DNA of 64,000 nucleotides from Aquicella siphonis (lineage in GTDB: Bacteria; Pseudomonadota; Gammaproteobacteria; DSM-16500). The DNA is taken from assembly GCF_902459485.1 (NCBI RefSeq), contig NZ_LR699119.1:1426001-1490000 (forward strand), read 5' to 3'. Numbering within the stretch: position 1 is the stretch's first letter; each line of letters starts with the position of its first letter. Positions 36,030 to 45,876 of the stretch are shown in pieces. The notes under the pieces were generated by a model, which saw only the letters and a list, made by a program, of their open reading frames with translations, was not told the origin of the DNA and ran no database searches. The translations under genes were made by a program, and so were the position numbers.

Positions 36030-37427
36030 TCAGCTCTTGGGCCCTATCATCAATTCCGGACGCACCAATTCTCTGAACTCATTTTCAGTCAGGTAACCCA
36101 AAGCGAGCGTGGCGTCTAATAACGATGTTCCGTCATGCCATGCCTTATGAGCAATTTGCGCGGCCTTGTCATAACCAATGCGCGGTGCCAGCGCCGTCAC
36201 CAGCATCAAGGAATGATGGACGGATTCATTAATAGCCCTTTCATCAGCCGCCAGGTCCTTCACACAATATTTATTGAACATGCGCGCCGAATCTGCCAAT
36301 AAATGCAGGGAATTCATGAAATTATGAATAATGACCGGCTTGAATACATTCAATTCAAAATTACCCTGGGAATCAGCAAAGCCAATTGCGGCATCATTAC
36401 CCATGACTTGCACGCAAACCATGGTCATCGCTTCAGACTGGGTAGGATTCACCTTGCCTGGCATAATGGAAGAACCCGGCTCATTAGCTGGCAGAATCAG
36501 CTCGCCCAGACCGCAGCGAGGGCCCGAACCCAGCCAGCGAATATCATTAGCGATTTTCATTAACGCGCAAGCAAGTGTTTTCAGTGCGCCGCTGGCAAAG
36601 ACAAACGCGTCATGCGCCGCCAACGCAGCGAATTTGTTAGGCGCAGATATAAAGGGAAGCTGTGTCAGTTCGGCGATTTTGGCAGCCGCCATCTCGGCAA
36701 ACTGTGGATGCGTATTCAATCCCGTCCCCACCGCAGTACCTCCTATCGCCAGCTCATAAAGCCCCGGAAGAGTCTTTTTAATATTTTCCATGGCCGCATC
36801 CAGCTGCGCGACATAACCAGAAAACTCCTGCCCCAAAGTCAGCGGCACCGCATCTTGCAAGTGCGTGCGGCCCGTCTTGACGATGTGAGCGAATTGTTTC
36901 TGCTTTTCCGCAAGCCCATCACGCAATTCCTTGATGGCGGGCAGCAATGTGTTCATGACCGACATCGCCGCGGCGATATGCATGGCAGTGGGGAATGTGT
37001 CATTCGATGACTGTGACTGATTGACATGGTCATTGGGATGGATAGGATTTTTACTGCCCAAAACACCGCCAGCGATTTCAATGGCCCGGTTACTGATCAC
37101 TTCATTAACATTCATGTTGGTTTGCGTACCGCTGCCCGTCTGCCATATTTTCAAGGGAAAATGATCATCCAGCCTGCCGGAAATGACTTCATCCGCGGCC
37201 TTGACTATCCACTCCATCATTTCCTTCTTCATGAGACCCAGTTCGTAATTGGTCATCGCAGCCGCTTTTTTCAAAATGCCGAACGCATGTATGAGTTCTT
37301 TCGGCATGTGATCCTTGCCTATGGCAAAATGCTCGATCGAACGCTGGGTTTGCGCGCCCCAATAACCGTGCGCGGGAACTTCGATAGTTCCCATACTATC
37401 GGATTCCAAACGTTTATCTTTCATCAT
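36030..37427 (-). CDS. fumC: Fumarate hydratase class II
   Basis: Oxygen-stable, iron-free fumarase interconverting fumarate and malate in the TCA cycle. The product has 465 residues. The N-terminal [10 protein letters not shown], the fumarase motif [31 protein letters not shown] and the superfamily signature [15 protein letters not shown] are intact. The start [13 protein letters not shown] may equally be the second Met. It lies only three bases downstream of the pepN coding frame on the other side of the pepN stop, so the order is pepN then fumC on one strand, with fumC starting just after pepN. Confidence 0.97.
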   Translation of the reverse strand: MMKDKRLESDSMGTIEVPAHGYWGAQTQRSIEHFAIGKDHMPKELIHAFGILKKAAAMTNYELGLMKKEMMEWIVKAADEVISGRLDDHFPLKIWQTGSGTQTNMNVNEVISNRAIEIAGGVLGSKNPIHPNDHVNQSQSSNDTFPTAMHIAAAMSVMNTLLPAIKELRDGLAEKQKQFAHIVKTGRTHLQDAVPLTLGQEFSGYVAQLDAAMENIKKTLPGLYELAIGGTAVGTGLNTHPQFAEMAAAKIAELTQLPFISAPNKFAALAAHDAFVFASGALKTLACALMKIANDIRWLGSGPRCGLGELILPANEPGSSIMPGKVNPTQSEAMTMVCVQVMGNDAAIGFADSQGNFELNVFKPVIIHNFMNSLHLLADSARMFNKYCVKDLAADERAINESVHHSLMLVTALAPRIGYDKAAQIAHKAWHDGTSLLDATLALGYLTENEFRELVRPELMIGPKS

Positions 37428-37430
37428 AGC

Positions 37431-40106
37431 TTAAACCTCTTTAAGACTTTTTGTCACAACCTCGAATAAATCCCTGGATAATTTTTTGTTTTCGTGCAGA
37501 AGCAATTCCAACTGTTCCCGCATTAATTCCTGCCGTTCTTTATCATAACGTTTCCAGGCCGTCAAAGGTTTTACCATTCTGGATGCGACCTGCGGATTCA
37601 GTTTGTCCAGCTGGTGTACCATTTCGCGGAGAAACGCATATCCCTCGCCGTTTTTGGAATGAAAGTTCACCGCATTGCGCTGGCCGAATGTACCAATCAA
37701 GGCATAGACTTTGTTGGGATTTTTAAGATCAAACGCTTCATGCCGCATGAGTTTTCTGATCACATGCAAGGTATCAGGCAGTTTGGACGCAGCCTGGATT
37801 GCCAGCCATTTATCCACAACCAGCGCGTCATGCTTCCAGGTCTGATAAAAACTATCCAGTGCCGCAGTCCGCGCGGGAATATTCCGGTTCGCCAGCGCGA
37901 CAAGCGCCGCCTGCGCATCCGTCATATTCTTCTTTAGCGACACTTCAAATTGCTGCAAACCGATTTCTTCATACCCGGGCAATAACATCAGATAAGACAG
38001 GCAGCGATTTTTTAATTGGCGTCTGCCAATATCCGCCATGCTGAATTGATAAAGACCGGAAACATCATGGTTATGCTGGTAGGTTTCCAGAAAAACTTTC
38101 TGCAGGCGCTGCGCGATTTCATGCAAGACATATTCACGGACTGTGTGAATGACATCCACATCAATCACTTCCATCTGTTCACCAATATACTTTTCGGATG
38201 GCAGCATCAGCATTTCAGCCAGCAGGAACTTGTCTTCCTGTTCTTGGCGCAAGACATGGCCAAACATGTCCGGGTATTCATCCGGCAAGGCCAACCCTTT
38301 GTCATGCTGATGATCACGAACCAGTCCCAGCATCAGGCGCAGGGCGTATTTCTGGCCAGCCTCCCAGCGATTAAACGCATCCGTGTCATGTTTAAATAAA
38401 AACTGCAGATCCTGGTCTGAGTATCCCAATTCCAGTTTCACTGGCGCGGAAAAATTCCTGAGCAGGGACGGAATCGGCGCGCAGGGAATATTATCAAACT
38501 GAAACACCTGCGATGTGGAAGTCAAATGCAATACAGTGTCAGTAACAGGCTGCCCGTTATCAAGCGACAAAGGCAAAGGCCGCCCCTGCTGATCAAGCAG
38601 ACCCATGCGAATCGGGATGTGCAAAGCTTTTTTGACCGGCTGGTCTGGCGTGGGCAGTGTTTGCTGCGTAACAGTCAAACGGTAGACGCGGTTTTCCGCA
38701 TCATAATCATCTTCCACCTTCAAGACAGGCGTACCTGCCTGGGTATACCAGGTTCGAAACTGCCTGAGATCAATGCCTGAAACATCTTCCATCGCCTTGA
38801 CATAATCCTCGATGGTGACAGCCTGACCATCATGCCGGGCGAAATATAAATCCATGCCCTTGCGGAACAAAGTCTTGCCCAAAATCGTTTGCATCATGCG
38901 CAAGATTTCAGCGCCTTTATTATAAACCGTCGCGGTATAAAAGTTATTGATTTCAATATACGAATCCGGACGCACCGGGTGAGACAACGGGCCGGCATCT
39001 TCAGGAAACTGCACTTCACGCAAACCGTTTACTTCTCGAATGCGCATCACCGCGGGCGAAAGCATGTCTTCAGAAAAGGTCTGGTCACGGAAGATGGTCA
39101 AGCCTTCCTTGAGACTCAATTGAAACCAGTCGCGGCAAGTCACGCGGTTGCCGCTCCAGTTATGAAAATATTCATGCCCAATGACAGAGAGAATATGTAT
39201 GTAATCATCATCGGTGGCCGTTTCAGGCTTGGCAAGAACGTATTTTGTGTTGAATATGTTAAGCCCTTTGTTTTCCATGGCTCCCATGTTGAAGTCGCCT
39301 ATAGCGACAATCATGTAGATATCCAGATCATATTCACGCCCATAGGCTTTTTCATCCCAGCGCATGGCTTGTTTCAAAGAATACATGGCGTGATCAGCCT
39401 GATCGCCATAGCCTTTTTCCACATAAATGCGCAAGGTGATTTCACGGCCGGACATGGTCACGAATTTATCTTCCAGCAAATCAAAATCGCCAGCCACAAG
39501 AGCAAACAGGTAACTGGGCTTGTTAAAAGGATCCTCCCATTTCACCCAATGCCGGCCGTTTTCCAGCTTCCCGGACTCCACAGGGTTACCATTAGAGAGT
39601 AAAATCGGAAACCGTGATTCCTCTGCCGTAATGGTCGTTGTATAACGGGACAGCACATCCGGCTTGTCCTGGAAGTAAGTAATCCTGCGAAACCCCTCTG
39701 CTTCGCATTGTGTGCAATAGGTTCCGGCTGAGCGGTACAACCCGCTCAATGCCGTATTTTTGTGCGGAAAAATCCTGGTCACCACTTCGAGGTCAAAATT
39801 ATCCGGCATATCCTGCAAAACCAGTGCCTGATCTGATAACTGGTAGTCCGTTTCAGACAAAAGCCTGCCGTCCAGCTTGATGGATTCAAGCTGCAAATCC
39901 ACGCCATTTAAAACCAGCGTTTTCGATTTACTATCACTCAGGCGGTTATGGCGCAGTCTCAGATGCGATTTAACCAAGGTATAATCATCGAAAAGATCAA
40001 AGTGAAGATCAATTTCATCAATCAGATACACCGGAACCTGATAATCTTTCAAATATATTGGCTGCGGCTCACTGGTGGATTGGTTCATTACCGCCGACTC
40101 AGACAT
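37431..40106 (-). CDS. pepN: Aminopeptidase N (M1 family)
   Basis: Zinc metallopeptidase that removes N-terminal residues from peptides in the cytoplasm. The chosen ATG (40106, MSESAVMN) follows AAGGAG by seven bases and gives 891 residues, near the E. coli length. The substrate-binding GAMEN motif is in FNMGAMENKGLN. The zinc site is HEYFHNWSGNRV (HExxH) with the second Glu in LKEGLT. The C-terminal superhelical domain, with LMREQLELLL near the end, completes the gene. fumC follows on the same strand three bases after the stop, so the two are probably co-transcribed. Confidence 0.96.
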   Translation of the reverse strand: MSESAVMNQSTSEPQPIYLKDYQVPVYLIDEIDLHFDLFDDYTLVKSHLRLRHNRLSDSKSKTLVLNGVDLQLESIKLDGRLLSETDYQLSDQALVLQDMPDNFDLEVVTRIFPHKNTALSGLYRSAGTYCTQCEAEGFRRITYFQDKPDVLSRYTTTITAEESRFPILLSNGNPVESGKLENGRHWVKWEDPFNKPSYLFALVAGDFDLLEDKFVTMSGREITLRIYVEKGYGDQADHAMYSLKQAMRWDEKAYGREYDLDIYMIVAIGDFNMGAMENKGLNIFNTKYVLAKPETATDDDYIHILSVIGHEYFHNWSGNRVTCRDWFQLSLKEGLTIFRDQTFSEDMLSPAVMRIREVNGLREVQFPEDAGPLSHPVRPDSYIEINNFYTATVYNKGAEILRMMQTILGKTLFRKGMDLYFARHDGQAVTIEDYVKAMEDVSGIDLRQFRTWYTQAGTPVLKVEDDYDAENRVYRLTVTQQTLPTPDQPVKKALHIPIRMGLLDQQGRPLPLSLDNGQPVTDTVLHLTSTSQVFQFDNIPCAPIPSLLRNFSAPVKLELGYSDQDLQFLFKHDTDAFNRWEAGQKYALRLMLGLVRDHQHDKGLALPDEYPDMFGHVLRQEQEDKFLLAEMLMLPSEKYIGEQMEVIDVDVIHTVREYVLHEIAQRLQKVFLETYQHNHDVSGLYQFSMADIGRRQLKNRCLSYLMLLPGYEEIGLQQFEVSLKKNMTDAQAALVALANRNIPARTAALDSFYQTWKHDALVVDKWLAIQAASKLPDTLHVIRKLMRHEAFDLKNPNKVYALIGTFGQRNAVNFHSKNGEGYAFLREMVHQLDKLNPQVASRMVKPLTAWKRYDKERQELMREQLELLLHENKKLSRDLFEVVTKSLKEV

Positions 40107-40228
40107 GCTCATCTCCTTATCAGGCTTAAAGGGCGTTATATTAACGCGGCACAGGATTTTGTCCATGATCTTAGTAACTTGTCTCACGTATGATTAAAAA
40201 TCACACGCACCACGAAATGTCAGCGCTG

Positions 40229-40870
40229 TTATCGTACCGGTGCCAGCGATGAAGGATTGGTATTTTCATTTGGCCCAGGCATGCCGTTTACTATACCCGG
40301 CTGCACAGGCGTCACCACTGGCGGCGCAGGCTGAACCAGGGTACCCGTGACTTCATTGTTACCCGGCTGGGTAGCGGGTTGTATTCCCGGCTGGGCTGCG
40401 GGTTGTATTCCCGGCTGGGCTGCGGGTTGTATTCCCGGCTGGGTAGCGGGTTGTATTCCCGGCTGGGTAGCGGGTTGTATTCCCGGCTGGGTAGCGGGTT
40501 GTGTAGCGGAACCAGCAGCTGGCGAGGATAAAGACGGCACTCCGGAAGCCGGAAGCCCTGGCGTTGGCATCGTGCCTGCGGCCGGTTTGGCCGGAATGGC
40601 GCTAGTCTTTGAATCTTGAGCAGCCTTAGGAGCAGCAGGCGCAACCTGAAGATTGCCATATTCGTCCACGATAGTCGTTTCAGCTTCTCCGCTCGCCGTC
40701 TTGCCTTCTATCATGGGCTTGTGTTTGTTTTGGTCTGAAGCATTATCCGCCCGCATCATGTATTCACCCTGGCGCACACCCCGGTGGACGTCGATAGAGC
40801 CATATTCCGCCGCCGCAGTGCCGGCTGCCAACATAGTAAGAGCCAGAAAGGCCCAGAAATCCCGGTGCAT
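40229..40870 (-). CDS. Exported Pro/Gln-rich repeat protein
   Basis: A 213-residue protein of unknown function. The ATG at 40870 (MHRDFWAF) gives a signal peptide ending in GTAAA, and an AAAAGGA element lies upstream. After EYGSIDVHRGVRQGEYM the protein is Ala/Pro-rich and low in complexity. It holds about six copies of the octapeptide QPGIQPAT/A, encoded by a 24-bp tandem repeat, and ends in an Asn/Pro/Ser-rich tail. No lipobox cysteine or C-terminal anchor is seen. It may be a flexible periplasmic or surface protein. Repeat copy number could vary between strains. Confidence 0.65.
   Translation of the reverse strand: MHRDFWAFLALTMLAAGTAAAEYGSIDVHRGVRQGEYMMRADNASDQNKHKPMIEGKTASGEAETTIVDEYGNLQVAPAAPKAAQDSKTSAIPAKPAAGTMPTPGLPASGVPSLSSPAAGSATQPATQPGIQPATQPGIQPATQPGIQPAAQPGIQPAAQPGIQPATQPGNNEVTGTLVQPAPPVVTPVQPGIVNGMPGPNENTNPSSLAPVR
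40362..40505. repeat. 24-bp tandem repeat, six copies, in coding sequence
   Basis: The unit CCCGGCTGGGTAGCGGGTTG plus TATT repeats in phase from 40362. Variation is mainly between GTAG and GCTG, and the last unit differs at its end. The 24-bp period is a multiple of three, so copy-number change keeps the frame of the exported protein. Confidence 0.9.
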
Positions 40871-41037
40871 ATATATAAAGTCCTTTTCACATGATGCAGT
40901 TGATGATCTAGATAATAAACACAAGACAGAGTCGGGGCAAGGTAGAACTTTGGGCATCAGAATGATTTAATTGATCATACTGCCAAGATCACGCAAAATA
41001 GGCCACACATATCGGATAACCGCATGCGGTATTTGCC

Positions 41038-41769
41038 ATGAAACATAATTTCGACCCTCAAGAATTAGCTAAATTCGCTTCCCTGGCGGCACATTGGTGG
41101 GATGCGGAGGGGAAACTTAAGACCCTGCATCAGATAAACCCTCTAAGACTTGGATATATAACTGAAAAAGTAAATCTGTCCGGAAAAAGCGTCATCGACA
41201 TAGGCTGCGGCGGGGGGATTCTATCCGAAAGCCTGGCGCTCAAGGGGGCGGACGTCACCGGCATTGACATGAATAAGTCTGTGATTGATGTCGCAAAACT
41301 CCATCAGCATGAATCCGGGACAAAAGTGGAATATCTGCACCAACCAGCCGAAATCATCGCCGCCGAGCGTCCAGCCGCTTACGATGTGGTGACTTGTCTA
41401 GAAATGCTTGAGCATGTTCCCGATCCGTTATCCGTAGTCCATGCCTGCGCGAAGCTGGTGAAGCCTGGAGGTCATGTTTTCTTTTCCACCTTGAATCGCA
41501 ACCCCAAAGCTTACTTGTTTGCCATTCTGGGCGCTGAATACCTGCTTAACATTCTGCCTAGAAATACACACGATTATGCCAAATTCATTCGGCCTTCCGA
41601 ATTAAGCGCCTGGTGCAGGAAAGCCGGATTGACACCGCGGGATACAAAAGGCATCGCCTATCAGCCTTTTTCAAAAACATTCAGGATGACCACGGACATT
41701 TCCGTGAATTACCTGCTTCATGCCACGAGAACAATCCAAGATGAACACCATACGCGCCGTACTTTTTGA
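41038..41769 (+). CDS. ubiG: Ubiquinone biosynthesis O-methyltransferase
   Basis: SAM-dependent enzyme that performs both O-methylation steps of ubiquinone synthesis. The 243-residue product opens with the UbiG pattern FASLAAHWWDAEGKLKTLHQINPLRL. The SAM-binding motif VIDIGCGGGILSESLA follows, with VTCLEMLEHVPDP, FFSTLNRNPKAY and the C-terminal GIAYQPFSKTFRMTTD. It overlaps the gph start by about 29 bases, so the two are co-transcribed. The ubiG-gph pair is common in gammaproteobacteria. Confidence 0.96.
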   Translation: MKHNFDPQELAKFASLAAHWWDAEGKLKTLHQINPLRLGYITEKVNLSGKSVIDIGCGGGILSESLALKGADVTGIDMNKSVIDVAKLHQHESGTKVEYLHQPAEIIAAERPAAYDVVTCLEMLEHVPDPLSVVHACAKLVKPGGHVFFSTLNRNPKAYLFAILGAEYLLNILPRNTHDYAKFIRPSELSAWCRKAGLTPRDTKGIAYQPFSKTFRMTTDISVNYLLHATRTIQDEHHTRRTF

Positions 41770-42403
41770 CCTGGATGGCACCCTGCTGGACACTGTGCCG
41801 GATCTGGTTTACGCCCTGAACCGCTTGCGCACTGAAAATAACCTGCCGGAAATGCCGCTTGCAGAAATCAAACCCATTGTAAGCCTGGGTTCCAGAGCCA
41901 TGGTGAAGCAAGCTCTGGGAATCAATGAAACGGATAGCCGGTTCAATACGTTACGAGAACATTTTCTAGCTCTTTATGATAATCATCTGGCGGATTCAAC
42001 CCGCTTTTTTCCAGACATCGAAAAGGTGCTGGAACATCTGGATGAGAACGGTCTTCCGTGGGGCATAGTCACCAACAAGATGACGCGGCATACCCTGGCC
42101 TTATTAAAAGCGCTGCGGTTTGATCATCGGCCGGGGTGCATCATCTGTGGGGATTCCCTGCCGACATACAAGCCGGACCCTGAACCCATACGCTACGCAT
42201 GTGAGCTGCTCAAGCAAACACCTGATCATTGCCTCTATGTAGGTGACGCAGCCACCGATGTGATGGCAAGCAAGGCAGCAGGTGCCAGGTCTCTCGTGGC
42301 TTTGTATGGTTACATACACGCCCACGAAGATCCTTTCTCATGGCATGCAGATGGCTATATACAAAACCCCATGGAAATCATCGACTGGCTTTCGAAATTC
42401 TAG
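41741..42403 (+). CDS. gph: Phosphoglycolate phosphatase (HAD family)
   Basis: Haloacid dehalogenase-type phosphatase of 220 residues from the start MNTIRAVLFDLDGTLLDT. The DxDGT nucleophile motif lies at the N-terminus, followed by the cap domain, the Ser/Thr-containing GIVTNKMTRHT, the lysine in YKPDPEPI and the final acidic motif YVGDAATDVMASKAAG. It presumably removes 2-phosphoglycolate formed in DNA repair, though related HAD enzymes accept other sugar phosphates. The ATG at 41741 is inside the 3' end of ubiG. A start at 41720 is also in frame. Confidence 0.88.
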   Translation: MNTIRAVLFDLDGTLLDTVPDLVYALNRLRTENNLPEMPLAEIKPIVSLGSRAMVKQALGINETDSRFNTLREHFLALYDNHLADSTRFFPDIEKVLEHLDENGLPWGIVTNKMTRHTLALLKALRFDHRPGCIICGDSLPTYKPDPEPIRYACELLKQTPDHCLYVGDAATDVMASKAAGARSLVALYGYIHAHEDPFSWHADGYIQNPMEIIDWLSKF

Positions 42404-43037
42404 CCGTGCTGCTGTTGAATATATCCGCGCAAGCAACCAGCGTTACACCTGCGTCGCGCATTGCCGCGAGCGCCGCACGCACATCGCCCTGGCTTAATTC
42501 CACGCCGCGGCAGGCATCCTGGATCACGGTTACCTTAAACCCCTCATGAACGGCATCCAGGGAAGAATATTTAACACAATAATCCGTTGCCAACCCCATA
42601 ATGTAAACATCATTCACCTGCTCGTCACGCAGATAATCGCTCAATCCTGTAGAACGCAAGTGAGCATTATCAAAAAAAGCGCTATAGCTATCGATGTGCT
42701 TATTCACTCCCTTGTGAATGATTTTATTTACCCGATGTAAATCCAGGCCGGGGTGAAATTCGGCGCCCTTGGTGTCTTGCACGCAATGAACAGGCCAGAG
42801 CACTTGCACAAGCTCCTCTACCTGTATCACTTCCCCGACTGCGCGGCCAGGATGGTTGGCAGCAAAACTCATGTGATCATGCGGATGCCAGTCTTGCGTG
42901 GCAATAATCAGGTCAAAATAAGGTTGAAGCTGATTGGCCAACGGAATGACTTCATCGCCGCCCGGCACGGCCAGGTTCCCGCCCATGCAAAAATCATTTT
43001 GTAAGTCGACCATTATTAATGCTTTTTTCCCCGTCAT
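42378..43037 (-). CDS. pncA: Nicotinamidase
   Basis: Hydrolyses nicotinamide to nicotinate and ammonia for NAD salvage, in the isochorismatase-like hydrolase family. From MTGKKALIMVDLQNDFC it has 219 residues. The catalytic Asp is in VDLQNDF, the metal ligands are in TQDWHPHDH, and the nucleophile cysteine is in GLATDYCVKYSSLDA. The longer frame to 43139 would add 34 residues unlike the family, and GAGG lies upstream of the internal start. Its 3' end overlaps that of gph by about 26 bases in convergent orientation. With nadE nearby, two routes to NAD are present. Confidence 0.92.
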   Translation of the reverse strand: MTGKKALIMVDLQNDFCMGGNLAVPGGDEVIPLANQLQPYFDLIIATQDWHPHDHMSFAANHPGRAVGEVIQVEELVQVLWPVHCVQDTKGAEFHPGLDLHRVNKIIHKGVNKHIDSYSAFFDNAHLRSTGLSDYLRDEQVNDVYIMGLATDYCVKYSSLDAVHEGFKVTVIQDACRGVELSQGDVRAALAAMRDAGVTLVACADIFNSSTARISKASR

Positions 43038-43251
43038 TGCACCACCCTCATCACACTGATTGATCGCGACAAAATATAGAGGTTCATGGGGAATATCAAC
43101 CTCAACGTGATACGGCTGCATGTATTGGCGCGCGCCCATGGCACATTCAAACGCTTTTATTTATACTTTGATACCAGTTAAACAGGCCTGTCCCTGAGCC
43201 GGCCGCATGACTGACATGTTATTTTAAACCATTTTCAGCCCCTGAGATAAG

Positions 43252-44148
43252 ATGACCATGTTGTTTGACCTTACCGATTCGGGATTCATCGAAGTCAGCG
43301 GAACAGATGCAGCCAAATTCCTGCAGGGTCAGCTGACTTGCGATGTCATGCAGGCCTCCGCTACGGCGTACCGCATGGGCGCGCACTGCAATCCGCAAGG
43401 ACGCATCATCAGCCTGTTTCAGTTATTCTCTCATGAGGGAACCTTTTATTTATTCATGCCTGCAAACATGATCTCCATCGCCATCCAGGCATTGAAAAAA
43501 TACGCCGTATTTTTCAAAGTCGCGCTAAAAGACGCCGGCAGCGGCTGGCGCGCCGTCGGCCTGCAAGGCGAATTGCCCGCGGACCTGTCAGGCACTCATT
43601 TATTGCGGGCCTCCCTCCCCGGACAGTCATCACGTCATATCATTGCGGGTGAACGGGCGGCCATCTCAGAGTTTTTACACCGGCATGGCCAGTCAGCTCA
43701 CGGCAGCCTCGAGGAATGGAAACGTCTGGCCATTCTGGATGGATTACCCTCCATCTATCCGGAAACCTCGGGTAAAATCCTGCCGCACGAAATTAATCTT
43801 GTTGAATTGAACGCCATCAGCCTCGCGAAAGGCTGCTATACCGGCCAGGAAGTCATTGCTCGCATGCATTACAGAGGCAAACTCAAAACACATTTATACC
43901 AAGCGGGTTCCAATACCATCAATCTTCCGATACCTGGTTCAGATATCTATAGGGTTCATCACGGCGAACGGCGCGTGTGCGGAATGGTCATCGATGCCTG
44001 CAAAGGCGGCCCCGCTCATCCCACTCTGGTTTTGGTGAGCGCGAGTGACAAAACCCATCCCGACGAGCAATTTTGCCTGGACGATGATGACAAATCCATT
44101 TTGACCATTCTGCATGGATCCAGTCCGCATCCGTCAACATCCTATTGA
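43252..44148 (+). CDS. ygfZ: Folate-binding protein YgfZ / tRNA-modifying GcvT-like
   Basis: YgfZ is a folate-dependent protein needed for maturation of some iron-sulphur enzymes, including MiaB. The 298-residue product carries the diagnostic KGCYTGQEVIARMHYRGKLK segment, with the essential cysteine, plus the N-terminal GFIEVSGTDAAKFLQGQLTCDV and NPQGRIIS regions of the GcvT fold. nadE follows after 15 bases on the same strand. Confidence 0.92.
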   Translation: MTMLFDLTDSGFIEVSGTDAAKFLQGQLTCDVMQASATAYRMGAHCNPQGRIISLFQLFSHEGTFYLFMPANMISIAIQALKKYAVFFKVALKDAGSGWRAVGLQGELPADLSGTHLLRASLPGQSSRHIIAGERAAISEFLHRHGQSAHGSLEEWKRLAILDGLPSIYPETSGKILPHEINLVELNAISLAKGCYTGQEVIARMHYRGKLKTHLYQAGSNTINLPIPGSDIYRVHHGERRVCGMVIDACKGGPAHPTLVLVSASDKTHPDEQFCLDDDDKSILTILHGSSPHPSTSY

Positions 44149-44163
44149 AAAGCGAGAAAATCA

Positions 44164-45783
44164 ATGTCAAAAAAAATTCGTATAGTGCTTGCCCAGCTTA
44201 ATTTAACCGTGGGTGATATCTCCGGCAACCTGGAAAAGCATGTGCGCGCCGCTCATGACGCGCGCGACAAGCTTTCTGCAGACATGATTGTTTTTCCCGA
44301 GCTTAGCCTGATCGGTTATCCCTGCGAGGACCTGCTCCTGAGGAAAGCATTTATAGACGATGCCAGAAAAGCCTTGCATCAAATCAAGGCCACCGTCAAA
44401 AACATATATTGTCTAGTCGGCCACCCCTACACAGATCATCACCGTCTTTTCAACTCATGCTCGCTGATTTTTAACGGCAGGATACTCAGCCGGTACGATA
44501 AGCAGCGACTGCCCAACTATGGTGTTTTTGATGAATGCCGGTATTTCACGCCAGGAACCCGGACCTGCGTACAGACAGTAGAGGGAATTTCCGCAGGTCT
44601 GGTTATCTGCGAAGATTTGTGGAAAATCGGTCCGGTACAGGATGCGGCCACACAGGGAGCGCAAATCATCATTTCGCCCAATGCTTCCCCATTTGAAATC
44701 GACAAGCATGAACAACGCGTTGCCGTGATGGGAAAGCGCGCCGCACAGCACAGGCTGCCCATCGTGTATGTCAATCAGGTGGGCGGGCAAGATGATCTCA
44801 TTTTTGACGGCGGCTCCATGGTGATAAACGCCCAGGGACATCTATGCCAGTTTGCCGGCTTTTTTAATGAGACTTTGCTGCCGGTCGATCTGACGCTGGA
44901 CGCGGCACCGCAAGTTAGCGCATCAAAAATCTCTATCAGCTCTCATGAAGAGCGCGTCTATCAAGCCCTGGTATTGGGTGTGCGCGATTATGTTAACAAA
45001 AATCATTTTAACGGCGTCCTGGTTGGCGTTTCCGGAGGCATAGATTCCGCCTTGACACTCGCTGTCGCAGTCGATGCACTGGGCAAGGAACGCGTTCATG
45101 CTGTCATGATGCCGTCACGTTACACTTCGAAGATCAGCACGGAAGACTCTCTGACGCTCATCAATAACCTGGGCGTTTCTTCTGAAACCCTGTCCATTGA
45201 ATCTGTCTACGAATCTTTTCTTGCTTCGCTCTCGCAAAGTTTCGCGGACAAGAAACCGGATATCACCGAAGAAAATATCCAGGCACGCTGCCGTGCCGTC
45301 ATTCTGATGGCTTTATCCAACAAACACGGGCATCTGGTATTGACCACAGGCAACCGCAGTGAAATCGCAGTGGGTTATTGCACGCTTTATGGCGACATGG
45401 CAGGCGGATTCGCCGTATTAAAAGACGTACCCAAGACGCTGGTATACAAGCTTGCCGCATATCGCAACCAGCAACACCCTGTGATCCCCGCACGCACACT
45501 GGAAAGACCGCCCACAGCGGAACTGGCGCCGGACCAGAAAGATGAAGACACCTTGCCTCCTTACCCGGTATTAGATCGGATTCTCGAATGTTATTTAAAC
45601 CAGTCGCAAAGTCTGGAAGAAATCATTGACCAGGGGTTTGACAGCCGCACCGTCCATCAAGTTGTAGCCATGATTAAAAAAAATGAATACAAGCGCAGGC
45701 AGGCTGCCATTGGACCGCGGATCAATCACAAATCTTTCGGCAAGGACTGGCGCTATCCGGTTACAAACGGCTTCAAAGGATAG
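44164..45783 (+). CDS. nadE: Glutamine-dependent NAD+ synthetase
   Basis: Amidates deamido-NAD to NAD using ammonia released from glutamine. The N-terminal nitrilase-like domain has its catalytic Glu in VFPELSL (about residue 46), Lys in YDKQRLPNYGVFDE (about 115) and Cys in GLVICEDLW (about 151). The C-terminal synthetase domain has the PP-loop GVSGGIDSAL and TTGNRSEIAVGYCTLYGD. The length of 539 fits the bacterial two-domain type. It is in an apparent operon with ygfZ. Its 3' end converges on bamD, with a short stem CCTCTcttAGAGG in the gap. Confidence 0.97.
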   Translation: MSKKIRIVLAQLNLTVGDISGNLEKHVRAAHDARDKLSADMIVFPELSLIGYPCEDLLLRKAFIDDARKALHQIKATVKNIYCLVGHPYTDHHRLFNSCSLIFNGRILSRYDKQRLPNYGVFDECRYFTPGTRTCVQTVEGISAGLVICEDLWKIGPVQDAATQGAQIIISPNASPFEIDKHEQRVAVMGKRAAQHRLPIVYVNQVGGQDDLIFDGGSMVINAQGHLCQFAGFFNETLLPVDLTLDAAPQVSASKISISSHEERVYQALVLGVRDYVNKNHFNGVLVGVSGGIDSALTLAVAVDALGKERVHAVMMPSRYTSKISTEDSLTLINNLGVSSETLSIESVYESFLASLSQSFADKKPDITEENIQARCRAVILMALSNKHGHLVLTTGNRSEIAVGYCTLYGDMAGGFAVLKDVPKTLVYKLAAYRNQQHPVIPARTLERPPTAELAPDQKDEDTLPPYPVLDRILECYLNQSQSLEEIIDQGFDSRTVHQVVAMIKKNEYKRRQAAIGPRINHKSFGKDWRYPVTNGFKG

Positions 45784-45876
45784 AAGCCGTCTCAAAAGTA
45801 CAAAACCTCTCTTAGAGGCAGTTTCTGGTCAGCCTTGAAACGGCTTTCCTCGAGAGTGTTCATCCGTACCAGAATT

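Noticed and set aside
40347-40619. Possible CRISPR-like repeat array on either strand
   Set aside because: The 24-bp units are directly adjacent with no spacers and lie in frame inside an exported protein gene. This is a coding minisatellite.
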